The notes: generated from the letters alone by a model not told the origin. Counted from the stretch's first letter, positions 1 through 9,966 are shown. The stretch: DNA of 64,000 bases from Anaerolineales bacterium (GCA_020634855.1 JACKAU010000011.1:62001-126000); one strand, 5' to 3'. Made by a program: numbers and translations.

Positions 1-60
1 TATCAGACATTCGTTAGAGTTGTTTCTGAATAAGACTTTTGAGGTTCGACCCGTTTTATG

Positions 61-152
61 GGACGCAGATAAACGCTGATTTTCGCTGATTTTCAAATTT
101 TTGTCAGCGTTTATCGGTGAAAATCAGCGTTCTATTGCTCATCGCGTTTATG
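61..152. repeat. Interspersed repeat with inverted CAGCGTTTATC/GATAAACGCTG arms
   Basis: The arms read GCAGATAAACGCTGATTTT on the left and AGCGTTTATCGGTGAAAAT on the right, so a transcript would fold into a hairpin. The segment TTATCGGTGAAAATC followed by CGTTCTAT and TTGCTCATC recurs at about 58369-58422, so this is one of at least two copies of a family. It has no coding potential. Whether it is mobile cannot be decided here. Confidence 0.6.
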
Positions 153-347
153 GGGGAACAACTCTGTTACAGTCTGGGTGGGCCAAACCTGTCGAAGTGG
201 TATCGCAGGGTGGCATGTGGCCTACTGAGCCCCATCCATCGAGTAGAACTACTTGGTCTATTTAGACGTTACTACAGTGGCTATTGTAACCGAAATCCGA
301 GGGGATTGACAAATCGGTCCATCTCAGCACATCTTAATGGTCACAGG

Positions 348-377
348 TTGTCGGGCCTATACCGGTTGTAGTATACT
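348..377 (+). promoter_or_regulatory. Possible sigma-70-type promoter for the gene at 420
   Basis: TTGTCG at 348-353 and TATACT at 372-377 are separated by 18 bp and lie 43 bp upstream of the start codon. The match to the consensus is reasonable but unsupported by expression data. Confidence 0.35.
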
Positions 378-419
378 CTGCGCTGTTTTGTCAAAGACCT
401 CGCTGCCAACAGGAGAACT

Positions 420-980
420 ATGCTTCCTCAAAGTCATGTCACTTACACCGTCGCCGCCGTGGATACGCTTGCAAAAAAATTTCCGGCGCTGAAAAATATA
501 GATTACCGGCTGCTGGCCTTAGCCGCGATGGGGCCGGATTTGATCGACAAGCCGCTGGCGGCGCTCTATTTCTACCGGCGTTATAAATCGGCGGTGTTGT
601 TTGCCCATACACTGCTGGTTCACGCGGCGGTGTTCATTTGGGCCGTGTGGCAACGACCGTCGTGGTGGCCGTATTTGATCGCTTTTAACGGCCATGCCTT
701 GCTCGACCGGCTGTGGTTTTTTTACGATACCTGGTATTGGCCCTTTCGCGGCTGGCGATTTCACGTCTGGCAAAAGACCGGCAGCGAGCAGCAAGATATC
801 CGGCTGGCTTACTGGTATGCCTTTACCCGCCGGCCTGAATTGTGGGGCTGGGAAGTCGGCGGATTGCTGGCGGGGCTGTGGTTTGTGATGCGCCACCGCT
901 TGTATCGATTAGACCGGCTGGGCTATTTGTTGCGAACGGGGCGAATTCCCGAAGAAAATAAGCAGCCGAGCGATCAGTAG
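420..980 (+). CDS. Membrane-associated metal-dependent hydrolase-like protein
   Basis: A 186-aa protein with a His/Asp pattern typical of the YdjM/DUF457 group of putative membrane-bound metal hydrolases. The candidate metal ligands are H6 near the N-terminus, D40 in AAMGPDLID, H63 and H68 in HTLLVH, and H92 and D96 in NGHALLD. At least two hydrophobic segments (about 57-78 and 145-160) suggest membrane association. The substrate is unknown; family members are annotated only as predicted phospholipase-C/nuclease-fold hydrolases. An AGGAGA ribosome-binding site precedes the ATG. The gene converges on the next one with a 5-bp gap, so both transcripts probably run past each other. The family assignment is by motif only. 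Confidence 0.7.
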   Translation: MLPQSHVTYTVAAVDTLAKKFPALKNIDYRLLALAAMGPDLIDKPLAALYFYRRYKSAVLFAHTLLVHAAVFIWAVWQRPSWWPYLIAFNGHALLDRLWFFYDTWYWPFRGWRFHVWQKTGSEQQDIRLAYWYAFTRRPELWGWEVGGLLAGLWFVMRHRLYRLDRLGYLLRTGRIPEENKQPSDQ

Positions 981-985
981 GCGGC

Positions 986-2512
986 TTACAAATACGGTAC
1001 AACAAACCAAAACGGTGCGGCGAGCGTCAACAAGCCCAGGCCGGCAAAGCAGATGATGATGAGCAGCAACGTCAATTGGGACCAGTATTGGGTCGCTAGC
1101 TGGCGGCCAACGACCAAAAGTAGAGCCAGGCCGATAAACAAAATCGACCATTTATCCCAATAACCACTGTAACCGGCCGTTACCCCAATCCAGAACAGGC
1201 TTACAGCCAAGACGCCCGCCAATCCCCAAGCCCACTGCCGTTTGACGATCTCATTCAGGCCTAAAGAAAAAAATAGTCCCAAGGGAATTGTGGCCGGGAA
1301 AAGATAGCGACCCTGAAACTGTACAAACGTTAAATTGTACCAGCCATAGGCTAGGGCCACGAGTAAAATGACCGCCACCATTAGCCCCAAAGCCGCTTGT
1401 TGCCGGGGCGATGTCGTCGTAATAAAGGTGGTTAGGGCGTAGGCCACCAGGCCAACCAGCGCCATCACACTCAAAATGGTTAAAAAGAAGTAGGTTCGAT
1501 TGTCCATCGGCACGGCCATCCAACCGAACTGCCCCCAAAAGCTGCGAAATGTCGTGGTGATAAAGTTAACTAAATAAGTTTTGGTTCCGACCTCCGCCAC
1601 CAAATCAGCGGTACGAAGCTGGCCCTGAACAACGGCGTCGTGGCGACCTAGACCCAAAATATCCCCATCGCCGTAGAGCGCCGCGTTGCGGGCGAACCAG
1701 GGCAGCGCCACCAACAGGGCTAAACTATAGATCATAAGCCCGTCTTTTATTAGCTCCTTGACGATTAGTCTGACATAACCAAAACCCGCTTCCCGAATAT
1801 CGATCCAGGCACGTAAAGCCAGCATCATGGCCACCAGCGGCACGGCAATATAGATGGTTACTTTGGTGAGCAGCCCCAAACCTAGCAGCAACCCGATCAG
1901 GAGGCTCTGTTTTATCGATAGTGGATTTTTGTCCAGCAGGCAACGAACTAATAATAGCAGCAGAGCAGCCAAAATTAGCTCCGCCAGCGCGTCGTTATTG
2001 ACCGAGGCTAGAATAGCAACGTGCATCGGTACGAAGGCGACAAAGGCCATTGTGCCTAAGGGAATCGCCAAATTGTGGGGAAAGAGGGTCCGGGCAATCA
2101 AAAAGGCAAAGACCACAACCCCGGCTCCCAAAGCCACCGATACCAACCGGACCGCCAGCAGCGAACCGCCACTTAAATGATAAATAGGCGCGGCCAGTAG
2201 ATAATAGAGCGGCGGTTGGTGAAACTCGTAGCAGACACTGTCAATAGTGAGATCAAGTGGAAATTTGCGCCGTTTCAACTCGGCCAAATAGGCTTCCTCG
2301 TAACATCCGGCCACTAATTCAGGAAAACCTTTCTCGGTAGCCAGATAACGGATATAATTGTAATGAGCCGGTTCATCGGGCGCCTGCCAGCGGGGTGTTA
2401 AACCGGCAAACAACACACCGGCCAGGCCATATAAAAGTAAAATAGCGGCAAATAGCCCTGTTCTGATCACTAACATGGCCCCGATTATAAGCCGGTCGAG
2501 ATGAGTCAGCAA
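986..2512 (-). CDS. GT-C fold membrane glycosyltransferase (PMT/DUF2142-like)
   Basis: A 508-aa polytopic membrane protein with roughly 11-13 hydrophobic segments. The first extracytoplasmic loop carries APDEPAHYNY (about residues 45-53), with acidic residues D46 and E47 followed by H50. A second conserved patch, FHQPPLYYLL, lies near residue 97. Both are hallmarks of dolichyl-phosphate-mannose-type (GT39/GT-C) and DUF2142 transferases, which move a sugar from a polyprenyl-phosphate donor to an acceptor on the outer face of the membrane. The acceptor cannot be inferred. The gene is divergent from the cyclase at 2635 and convergent with the gene at 420, so it is not in an obvious operon. Confidence 0.8.
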   Translation of the reverse strand: MLTHLDRLIIGAMLVIRTGLFAAILLLYGLAGVLFAGLTPRWQAPDEPAHYNYIRYLATEKGFPELVAGCYEEAYLAELKRRKFPLDLTIDSVCYEFHQPPLYYLLAAPIYHLSGGSLLAVRLVSVALGAGVVVFAFLIARTLFPHNLAIPLGTMAFVAFVPMHVAILASVNNDALAELILAALLLLLVRCLLDKNPLSIKQSLLIGLLLGLGLLTKVTIYIAVPLVAMMLALRAWIDIREAGFGYVRLIVKELIKDGLMIYSLALLVALPWFARNAALYGDGDILGLGRHDAVVQGQLRTADLVAEVGTKTYLVNFITTTFRSFWGQFGWMAVPMDNRTYFFLTILSVMALVGLVAYALTTFITTTSPRQQAALGLMVAVILLVALAYGWYNLTFVQFQGRYLFPATIPLGLFFSLGLNEIVKRQWAWGLAGVLAVSLFWIGVTAGYSGYWDKWSILFIGLALLLVVGRQLATQYWSQLTLLLIIICFAGLGLLTLAAPFWFVVPYL

Positions 2513-2634
2513 TATTTTTAATGGTCCGGCAGGACAATGATACTGTCAAATGAGGTAGTCTTATCTACCTTGTCTATGATATACTGTAATATATCAAACC
2601 AGATTATATCCCTTAGCCCTTACTTCGGATTTGT

Positions 2635-5600
2635 ATGTCTAACCCATTACGTACCGCCGCTGCTTACGTGCCACTGAGTTTAACGCGAGCAGCATTAAAT
2701 GGTGCTTTAACCACGCTTCCTAACAAACCTCAAACCAGCCGATTTCCGGCGGCAGTTCTCTTTGCTGACATTTCAGGTTTTACACCCTTAACTGAAGCCC
2801 TCGGACGGCGCGGCTCAGAAGGCCCTGAAGAATTAACCCGATTGTTAAACCGCTATTTCAGTTGGATGATCGCCTTTGCCGAAGCAGAGGGCGGAGACGT
2901 GGTTAAATTCGGCGGCGACTCACTGATAGTGGTCTACCCCGCCATTGACGAGCCGTTAAGCCGAGCTACCCGGCGGGCTAAACAAGCCGCAGACAGTATG
3001 CGGTCGGCGATGGAGGAGTTTGGGGTGCTGGAAAGTAGTGTGGGGCTGGTCGCTTTGAAACTAAAAATAGGGATTGGTGCCGGCGAAATCATCTCGGCTC
3101 ATATTGGCGGCGTCGAGGATCGCTGGGAATATATTATCGCCGGCGACCCACTGCGCCAGACCGCCCAAGCCGAGCGCCAGGCCAAACAGGGCGAAATCAT
3201 CCTTAGCCCCGAAGCCGAGGCGGTAATCGATCCTGACAATCTCCCCCCTCGCTCGGCCTTTAGCCTCGACTGGGAATCGATCCAGAATTTGGGTCAAACC
3301 GAGAAAATTTTGCGCTGCTACATTCCCCGACCCGTCCGCACCTGGCTTGACCAGGAGCTGCACGAGTGGCTGGCAACGCTACGGCCGATGAGTGTATTGT
3401 TTGCAAGTATCAAAAATTTTGATTATGAACGGCCCCACGCTATTCAAAAGCTCCACACCTTTTTACGCGGAGTCCAACAAATTATCTATCATTTTCAAGG
3501 CAGCCTGCCTCGAATTACCGTCGATGACAAAGGGACAGTGTTCTTGATTTTGTTTGGAGCGCCACCCGACGCCCATGAAGATGACCCGGAGCGAGCCGTC
3601 CGCTGCGCCCTCGATTTGCAACTGCTGGCTAAAAAACAGAAAGTGCAACTGGCTGTGGGAGTTACTACCGGACGGGTCTTTGCCGGACCGGTCGGCGGCG
3701 ATACTCGGCGCGAGTATACGGTGATGGGCGACACGGTTAATTTGGCGGCCCGTCTGATGAGTTTGGCCGGGCCAGGTCGCATCTGCTGTAATTACGAAGC
3801 CTACCGCAGCGCCTACAATCAGATTAACTTTGAATATCTGCCGCCCACCCAAATTAAGGGCAAAGTAGGGCTGGTGCCTATTTATCGACCCTTGGGCGAA
3901 TACAAACCCCTTGAGCAGTTGGGCCGCATCCAACAAACCGGTTCCACCGACCAACTGGTAGCTCGCCAAGAGGTGTTGGCCACGCTAACCAAAAGACTGC
4001 ATGAAGTCAAAAAAGGCCAGTCCCGGCTGACCATTATCGAGGGTGAAGCTGGTATCGGTAAATCACAATTGGTCAATGCCGTCGTTAGACAGGCGCGCAA
4101 CTACGGGTTAGAAACATTAATGGGGCGTGGCCGAAGTATCGAACAGGATAAAAAGTTCAGGGTCTGGCAAGACATTTTTTATGGCTACTTTAAATTGGAC
4201 CAACTCAGCGGCTTTTCCCTAAAAATGCAGCAACAGGTGTTGAATGAATTAAGCAAAGTTGCACCGGCCATGGTTGATCGGGCCAGTCTACTCAACGAAC
4301 TGCTCAACCTTAATATCCCTGAGTCTGATTACGTTAGCACGCTCTCGCCACAAGAGCGGCAAGATGAGTTAATCTGGTTTATGATTACGCTGTTAAAAAC
4401 CAGGGCCGCGCAGCAATCGCTGGTTATTGTTTTGGAGGATGCCCACTGGCTCGATGAGCTGTCATGGAAATTTACGGTTTTACTGGCCGTCTCAGCCATC
4501 AAAGATCAAACGCCAATGTTATTAACCATAGCCACCCGCTTAATGGAGGGGGTGACAATGCGGACTAATGCCGCATTGCTGGGCGCATTGGATGAAACGG
4601 AATACCTCAGATTAGATTCGATGGAAGCGGATGACACCTTAACCATTGCCTCCAAAAAACTAGGTCTAAGCCGGTACGAACTACCCGAAGCAGTAGCTGA
4701 ATTAATTCGACAACGAGCGGGCGGCAATCCCTTTTATGCTGAAGAGATTTTTTATGCACTGCGCGATAACGGATTTATTTCATTTAAGTCTATGCAGGAT
4801 AAAGTTCGCTGCTTGATCAGCGGTGATTTGGCTCGGGCAACTCAGACACTACCGGCTACGATTCAAAATATTGTCTTGGCTAGGCTTGATCGGCTACCGC
4901 CCGAAAAACAGCTTATTCTACGCATAGCAGCCGTTATCGGCCAAACTTTCCCGTATAACATCCTACACGACACCCTAAAAAAACATTTAGAAATAAAAGA
5001 AACCCTACTTAACGTTTACCTTAATGATCTGGTTCACTTGGGTTTGATTCAGGCTGAAGAGGCTGAAGCCGGTATCACCTATTACAGTTTTAAGCACACC
5101 ATCACCAGAGAAGTGACCTATCAATCCCTCTTGTTCGACCGGCGACGGCAACTGCACCGCAGTGTAGCGCAGTGGTATGAAGATACCTACCGCACTGAAA
5201 CCGATAAACTTTTCTTACCCCCGGAACTAAAAGTCAATCAGCGTCTAACTACGGAGGCCACGGCCCCGCCTAAATCAACCCCTTTGGCTCCCTACTATGC
5301 CCTGCTCGTTTATCACTGGCACCAGGCCGAAGATGAACATCGAGAACGCTATTACGCTTCGCTGGTGGGACAGCAGGCGGTGGCCGAATTTGCTAACGCC
5401 GAAGCGGTCGGTTATCTCAATCGCGCCCTGGATTTAACCCCGGTTGAGTATCAACTTGAGCGGTATAATTTACTGTTGGCGCGTGAAACGGTTTACGCCC
5501 GTCTGGGCGACCGGAATAGGCAAAAGATTGATTTAACATCGCTGTCTAACCTGACCCAACAGATGAACATAACCCCTTACACGGCTTTGGTGGCCTTACG

Positions 5601-6903
5601 TCAAGCTGGCTATGCTGAAGCAACCAGTGATTATATCATGGCAATTGCCGCAGCTAAGAACGGTGCAGTTTTGGCGGAACAGTTACAGAACACAAACATC
5701 CTCATCGATAGCTATATTATTTGGGGGCGAGCTTTATCCCACCAAAACAATTTTTCGGCAGCTTACGACATATTAGAGCAGGCTCTGGCACTGGCTCAAA
5801 AAATTAATAGACGTAGTTCTGAAGCCAACGTTTTACAGGCATTAGCCGATGTTTATTGTATTCAGAGCCGTTACCAGACGGCTATAGCTTGCTGTCGGCG
5901 AGCACTGTGGCTTTGTAAGCTTCACCAGCAGCCGTTAACCCAGGCCAATACCCTTAATTCGTTGGGGTTAGCCCTTTATTACCTGGGCGAACTTTCGGTG
6001 GCGCAAGATTATTTTGAACAGGCCATTCATATCTATTTCACCTTAGGTGAAAAACAAGGCGAACTCAGATCATTCTATAATATCGGCCTGATTCATCGCG
6101 ATCTGGGCGCTTACGAGACAGCGCGTGATTATTTTGAACAAGCGATCGATATTGGGCGAGAGATCCAAGATCGTCAGATTGTGGCCGACGCACTCAGCAA
6201 TTTAGGGTTGACCTATTGTTTTTTGGGAGATTATATGCCGGCCCGGAGTTATCTGGGGCAGTCCCTTGGTATTCGAGAAGAGATTGGCTCTCAAGTTAGT
6301 GAAGCCGATTCGCTAAGTAAGTTGAGTATTGTTTTTTATTACACCGGCGATTATCAAACAACCCGGCGCTACTGTGAACTGGCCTTAACAATGTTGCGGG
6401 GCTTGGGTCTCGATGCTGAAGAAAGCCATAATTTAACCTATTTAGGTCACGCATTGGCTAACTTGGGTCACTTAGAGAAAGCTGAGGTGGTCTATAGGCA
6501 AGCTCTCCATTTACGCCGTAAGCTTGAACAGTCCCACATGATGATCGACCTTCTGATCGGGTTGGCCAATATCGCCGCCGCTCAAGGCCGGTGGACTGAC
6601 GCCTTAGCTTACGAAGAAGAAATTCAGGCGCAATTTAACAGTAGAAAAGTTATTAGCCGTAACAAGCTAGCGTGGATATACTTAAAATATTACAACCTAC
6701 TAATAGCTTTGGCCTCAATCGACCCGGTCTATTCTAAGCGAGCGCAGATGATTATTGAAATAGCGCGTGCGTATATAAAAGAGCATACTGCTCATTTTCA
6801 AAATGGAGAACAAACTTACAATTTTTTACAGAATATTCCATGGCATCGCGAGATAATGACCCGTGGGCGGAAAGAAGCCGACCCGTCATTAGTCCCCGGC
6901 TAA
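2635..6903 (+). CDS. sAC-like adenylate cyclase: two cyclase domains, NTPase, TPR repeats
   Basis: A 1422-aa soluble protein. Cyclase domain 1 (about 36-205) keeps the metal-binding aspartates D45 (FADISGF) and D95 (KFGGDSL) but has lost the catalytic Asn/Arg pair (AGDPLRQTAQAE). Cyclase domain 2 (about 250-420) has lost the first metal Asp (FASIKNF) but keeps K299 (DDKG), T362 (EYTVMGDTVN), N369 and R373. Together they would form one complete ATP-cyclizing site, as in animal soluble adenylyl cyclase (ADCY10). An AAA/STAND NTPase follows, with Walker A GEAGIGKS (470-477) and Walker B LVIVLEDAHW, then about ten TPR-like repeats to the C-terminus. The predicted product is cAMP. A pentapeptide gene follows after 21 bp. 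Confidence 0.9.
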   Translation: MSNPLRTAAAYVPLSLTRAALNGALTTLPNKPQTSRFPAAVLFADISGFTPLTEALGRRGSEGPEELTRLLNRYFSWMIAFAEAEGGDVVKFGGDSLIVVYPAIDEPLSRATRRAKQAADSMRSAMEEFGVLESSVGLVALKLKIGIGAGEIISAHIGGVEDRWEYIIAGDPLRQTAQAERQAKQGEIILSPEAEAVIDPDNLPPRSAFSLDWESIQNLGQTEKILRCYIPRPVRTWLDQELHEWLATLRPMSVLFASIKNFDYERPHAIQKLHTFLRGVQQIIYHFQGSLPRITVDDKGTVFLILFGAPPDAHEDDPERAVRCALDLQLLAKKQKVQLAVGVTTGRVFAGPVGGDTRREYTVMGDTVNLAARLMSLAGPGRICCNYEAYRSAYNQINFEYLPPTQIKGKVGLVPIYRPLGEYKPLEQLGRIQQTGSTDQLVARQEVLATLTKRLHEVKKGQSRLTIIEGEAGIGKSQLVNAVVRQARNYGLETLMGRGRSIEQDKKFRVWQDIFYGYFKLDQLSGFSLKMQQQVLNELSKVAPAMVDRASLLNELLNLNIPESDYVSTLSPQERQDELIWFMITLLKTRAAQQSLVIVLEDAHWLDELSWKFTVLLAVSAIKDQTPMLLTIATRLMEGVTMRTNAALLGALDETEYLRLDSMEADDTLTIASKKLGLSRYELPEAVAELIRQRAGGNPFYAEEIFYALRDNGFISFKSMQDKVRCLISGDLARATQTLPATIQNIVLARLDRLPPEKQLILRIAAVIGQTFPYNILHDTLKKHLEIKETLLNVYLNDLVHLGLIQAEEAEAGITYYSFKHTITREVTYQSLLFDRRRQLHRSVAQWYEDTYRTETDKLFLPPELKVNQRLTTEATAPPKSTPLAPYYALLVYHWHQAEDEHRERYYASLVGQQAVAEFANAEAVGYLNRALDLTPVEYQLERYNLLLARETVYARLGDRNRQKIDLTSLSNLTQQMNITPYTALVALRQAGYAEATSDYIMAIAAAKNGAVLAEQLQNTNILIDSYIIWGRALSHQNNFSAAYDILEQALALAQKINRRSSEANVLQALADVYCIQSRYQTAIACCRRALWLCKLHQQPLTQANTLNSLGLALYYLGELSVAQDYFEQAIHIYFTLGEKQGELRSFYNIGLIHRDLGAYETARDYFEQAIDIGREIQDRQIVADALSNLGLTYCFLGDYMPARSYLGQSLGIREEIGSQVSEADSLSKLSIVFYYTGDYQTTRRYCELALTMLRGLGLDAEESHNLTYLGHALANLGHLEKAEVVYRQALHLRRKLEQSHMMIDLLIGLANIAAAQGRWTDALAYEEEIQAQFNSRKVISRNKLAWIYLKYYNLLIALASIDPVYSKRAQMIIEIARAYIKEHTAHFQNGEQTYNFLQNIPWHREIMTRGRKEADPSLVPG

Positions 6904-6924
6904 ATAGAAGTTGGATATCCACCG

Positions 6925-7467
6925 ATGAAACGCGATGATGTAGAAAAAATCATTGAGACAGCCCGTCGAGCCGGCCAGATTCCCGATTTATCAAAGATCA
7001 ATTTAGCCGAAGTTGATCTGAGCGGTATCAATTTACACCGAGCTTATCTAAGCGGGGCTAATTTGAGCGGGGCCAATCTAAGCGGGGCTAACTTGGGCTG
7101 GGCCTATTTACGAGAAGCTGACCTTAGTCAAGCCAATTTGAACCGGGTCAACCTGAATAGTGCGAACCTATTCCGGGCTAACTTATATAAGGCTAATCTT
7201 AACGAAGCAGATTTGCGCCGCAGCAACCTGCGGGGAGCCGACTTAAGTCACGCCTATTTGTATCGGGTCAACTTGCGTGGGGCTAACTTGTTTAGAACGA
7301 ATTTGATGTATGCTGATTTAACGGAAGCCACCATGATTGGAGCCAATACCAGCGGGGCAGATTTTAGTCTAGCTAATTTAACCGAGGCGAACATTACCCA
7401 AGAACAGTTAAGTATTGTCAGCAGCCTTCACCAAACAGTTATGCCTAACGGGTTACGGCGTAGCTAG
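6925..7467 (+). CDS. Pentapeptide-repeat protein
   Basis: A 180-aa protein made almost entirely of A(D/N)LxX pentapeptides from about residue 25 to 160 (for example LSGANLSGANLSGANL), expected to fold as a right-handed quadrilateral beta-helix. There is no signal peptide or membrane segment, so it should be cytoplasmic. It starts 21 bp after the cyclase stop codon and is probably co-transcribed with it. Such proteins are usually scaffolds or binding partners; some mimic DNA and inhibit gyrase, but nothing here points to that specifically. The ribosome-binding site is weak. Confidence 0.85.
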   Translation: MKRDDVEKIIETARRAGQIPDLSKINLAEVDLSGINLHRAYLSGANLSGANLSGANLGWAYLREADLSQANLNRVNLNSANLFRANLYKANLNEADLRRSNLRGADLSHAYLYRVNLRGANLFRTNLMYADLTEATMIGANTSGADFSLANLTEANITQEQLSIVSSLHQTVMPNGLRRS

Positions 7468-7485
7468 CCAAATGTCAGTTCTCAG

Positions 7486-9966
7486 TTATGACTCTAGTCG
7501 AATCTCGTAGGTTTTGACCGGCTGTTCACGATTTTTAACCTTCATCTCCTTAAAGAAAACAGCTTTAACGGCGCCATTCACCGCCCGATACACCGGCTCG
7601 CTGATAAGAATTTTGTTAGCCGGCGTATTTTCTTGAATCCGCTTAGCCAGATTTACGGTGTCCCCTATGGCGGTGTAATCCATCCGATCCGACATCCCGA
7701 CATTGCCGACCACAGCCTCGCCAACGTGAAGGCCGATGCCAAAACTGAGCAAACGATCCTGGCCGATTTTGGCGTGATAATCATTGATGGCCCGCTGCAT
7801 GGCCATTGCCGCTCTCACGGCCCGCATGACATGGTCGGTCTGGTCGAGCGGGGCATTAAAGATGCCCATAACTGCATCGCCCACAAATTTATCGAGCGTT
7901 CCTTCATACATCAAAATTGAAGAGGCGGCCATTGATAGGTACTCGTTGAGCGTGTCAACCAGTTTCTCCGGGTCCATGTGCTCACTGAATTTTGTAAAGC
8001 CCCGAATATCGGCAAACAGGATCGTAATTTCTTGACGATGCCCGCCCAACTCCAATTCAGACGGATTGGCCGGCAGCCGGTCAACCACCGCCGGGGAAAC
8101 ATAACGTCGAAACATATCCTGGACGGCCTTCAGTCGCTTAGTTTCGGTCATATCTTCTAAAACTACCGTCACCCCTTTAGTCTGGTTCTGAGCGTCTTTA
8201 AGCGGGGCCATATTCACGGTAAGGTTAACCCGCCCCCGCTCCGGCAATTCAGAAATAATTTCATAATTGGTGTACCGCTCATCCCGATCCATTACGTTTT
8301 TCATCAAATTAGAAAAAATGGTATTAGCCAGGTTTGGAACTAATTTTTGATAGGGCGTTCCAATCGTATTTCGGGTCGATAAGTTGAGAATAGCTGCCGC
8401 CGATTTATTAAAATGGGTGATCTTGCCCTGTTTGTCGATGGTCATCACCCCGGTCTGCATGCTGTCAAAAACACTATCCATCAAATTTTTCATCCGCGTA
8501 GTTTCTTCCAGGTGGCGTTGAAGCCGATCGACCAGACTGGCGTTTTCCAAAGCCAAAGCTGTTTGATCGGCCAGGGTTTGAAGCAACCGTAAATCTTGAG
8601 TTGAATAGCGTTGTCTTGATATTTTCGGCCCTAACGCGAAGACACCGATCAACTGGTCCTGTTTTAAAATTGGTACAAACCATTCCAGATTAAGGGCTTG
8701 TAACGCCTGTCGATCGGCTTCCGGCACGTTACGAAACTGAACCGAGATGTCGATGGTATATTGGGCCAGTGGTCTTCCCTGTTCCACCCAACGATCAATG
8801 ATAGCGCTCTCCCGGGCCAATAAAAGCCTGGCCGGAAACAGACTGGTAGCCGCAAGAGGGATCGTCCGAAATTCATAGGACTCCAGACTTTCCGCGTCCA
8901 ACATCAGCAAGATCCCCTTTGTCACACCAAAGGTTTGCTTGATGTGGCTTAACGCCACTGAAGCCAACTCATCGGGATACAAAATATTGCTGATAAATTG
9001 GGTATACCTCTGGATCACCTTTTGATAATCGTAAATCTGGCCGAAGACTATCCGGTTGGTTAAAACGCGACTGAGTTGTTGGATGGGGATATACACGATC
9101 GTAAGCAGCACCGCGGTCACGACCGCCACCAGCAAAACCGGGTCCACCCAGCCGGCCGGCAGCGTCGAGGCCAGTAAATCGCCTAAAAAGATCTGGACCA
9201 GATATATTCCGGCAATGTAAACGGCAATGGTAATCAACACTGTAAGCAACCAGCTTACGGTATAACGAGCGGCGGTACTAAGATCAATCAAATCTTCGAC
9301 AGCCACCACATACGTTGCCAACGAGCTACCCAGGCAGGTAATAATAAGTCCAGTCGTCCAAAACGGCTCCAATAGGGAGAGGTATAGTCCGTAACCAACC
9401 AATAAAAAAAGCGTGGCGATGAGCAAAAATTGAATTCTATTACGGTGAGCCGGACTTTGCGTCCGCAGTAGCTGGAGTTGAACGGTCAAAAATGATAATC
9501 CGATAAAGCCGGCGGCACAAATGACACATAAGATAACTCCTACATTAGCCGGAAAAAGCCAACCGTAACTCCAGGTATAAACCGATGGCGGCAAGCCCAG
9601 CCACTCATAATCGAAGCCGGTGGCAAAAAGGATAACTGTGGTGGGAATAGCCCACACCCATCGATTGGGCCACGACTGTTGCAGAAATGTTCGAGTAAAA
9701 AGCCAATAAATCGCGGCAATGACTACCAATCCATAAGGCGCTAGCCGCACCAGAAATGTGCCATTAGAAATATGGCCAACAGAAATGACTACCAGGTTAA
9801 TATTCCAGAGAATAGTCAAATTTAAATAAGCCACGAACAAGCCAAAGGCTTTATCTCGGTGTATTTCATGGCTGGAAATAACATAAATGGTCAGGATCAG
9901 GTGAGCCAGAGCGACCCCAAACGGCACCACTACCTGGCTCGGTAATATGATTGAGTTAAACTGCAT
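7486..9966 (-). CDS. Membrane sensor adenylate/guanylate cyclase (TM-GAF-PAS-CHD)
   Basis: An 826-aa protein. About eight to ten transmembrane segments fill residues 10-310, resembling the membrane module of histidine-kinase-type 7TM sensors. A GAF domain (about 335-480), a short coiled coil, a PAS domain (about 500-610) and a class III cyclase domain (about 635-800) follow. The cyclase has both metal aspartates (FADIRGF and KFVGDAV) and the DYTAIGDTVNLAKR signature, so it should be active as a homodimer. Threonine at the purine-selecting position favours ATP. The gene is convergent with the pentapeptide gene, 18 bp away. It is a second, membrane-bound cyclase beside the soluble one at 2635. 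Confidence 0.88.
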   Translation of the reverse strand: MQFNSIILPSQVVVPFGVALAHLILTIYVISSHEIHRDKAFGLFVAYLNLTILWNINLVVISVGHISNGTFLVRLAPYGLVVIAAIYWLFTRTFLQQSWPNRWVWAIPTTVILFATGFDYEWLGLPPSVYTWSYGWLFPANVGVILCVICAAGFIGLSFLTVQLQLLRTQSPAHRNRIQFLLIATLFLLVGYGLYLSLLEPFWTTGLIITCLGSSLATYVVAVEDLIDLSTAARYTVSWLLTVLITIAVYIAGIYLVQIFLGDLLASTLPAGWVDPVLLVAVVTAVLLTIVYIPIQQLSRVLTNRIVFGQIYDYQKVIQRYTQFISNILYPDELASVALSHIKQTFGVTKGILLMLDAESLESYEFRTIPLAATSLFPARLLLARESAIIDRWVEQGRPLAQYTIDISVQFRNVPEADRQALQALNLEWFVPILKQDQLIGVFALGPKISRQRYSTQDLRLLQTLADQTALALENASLVDRLQRHLEETTRMKNLMDSVFDSMQTGVMTIDKQGKITHFNKSAAAILNLSTRNTIGTPYQKLVPNLANTIFSNLMKNVMDRDERYTNYEIISELPERGRVNLTVNMAPLKDAQNQTKGVTVVLEDMTETKRLKAVQDMFRRYVSPAVVDRLPANPSELELGGHRQEITILFADIRGFTKFSEHMDPEKLVDTLNEYLSMAASSILMYEGTLDKFVGDAVMGIFNAPLDQTDHVMRAVRAAMAMQRAINDYHAKIGQDRLLSFGIGLHVGEAVVGNVGMSDRMDYTAIGDTVNLAKRIQENTPANKILISEPVYRAVNGAVKAVFFKEMKVKNREQPVKTYEIRLES

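Larger units (their letters stand above)
1..419. other. Intergenic region with a repeat, no convincing gene
   Basis: No supported gene lies here. An 84-codon open frame starting at 117 is rejected: it begins inside a repeat, has no ribosome-binding site and looks like no protein family. The left part holds an imperfect inverted repeat described separately. The right part holds a possible promoter for the gene at 420, whose ribosome-binding site (AGGAGA) lies at about 411-416. Confidence 0.6.

Noticed and set aside
41..70. GGTTCGACCC resembling a tRNA T-loop
   Set aside because: No acceptor stem, anticodon arm or D-arm could be assembled around it.
117..371. 84-codon open frame on the plus strand
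   Set aside because: Starts inside a repeat, lacks a ribosome-binding site and encodes no recognisable protein.
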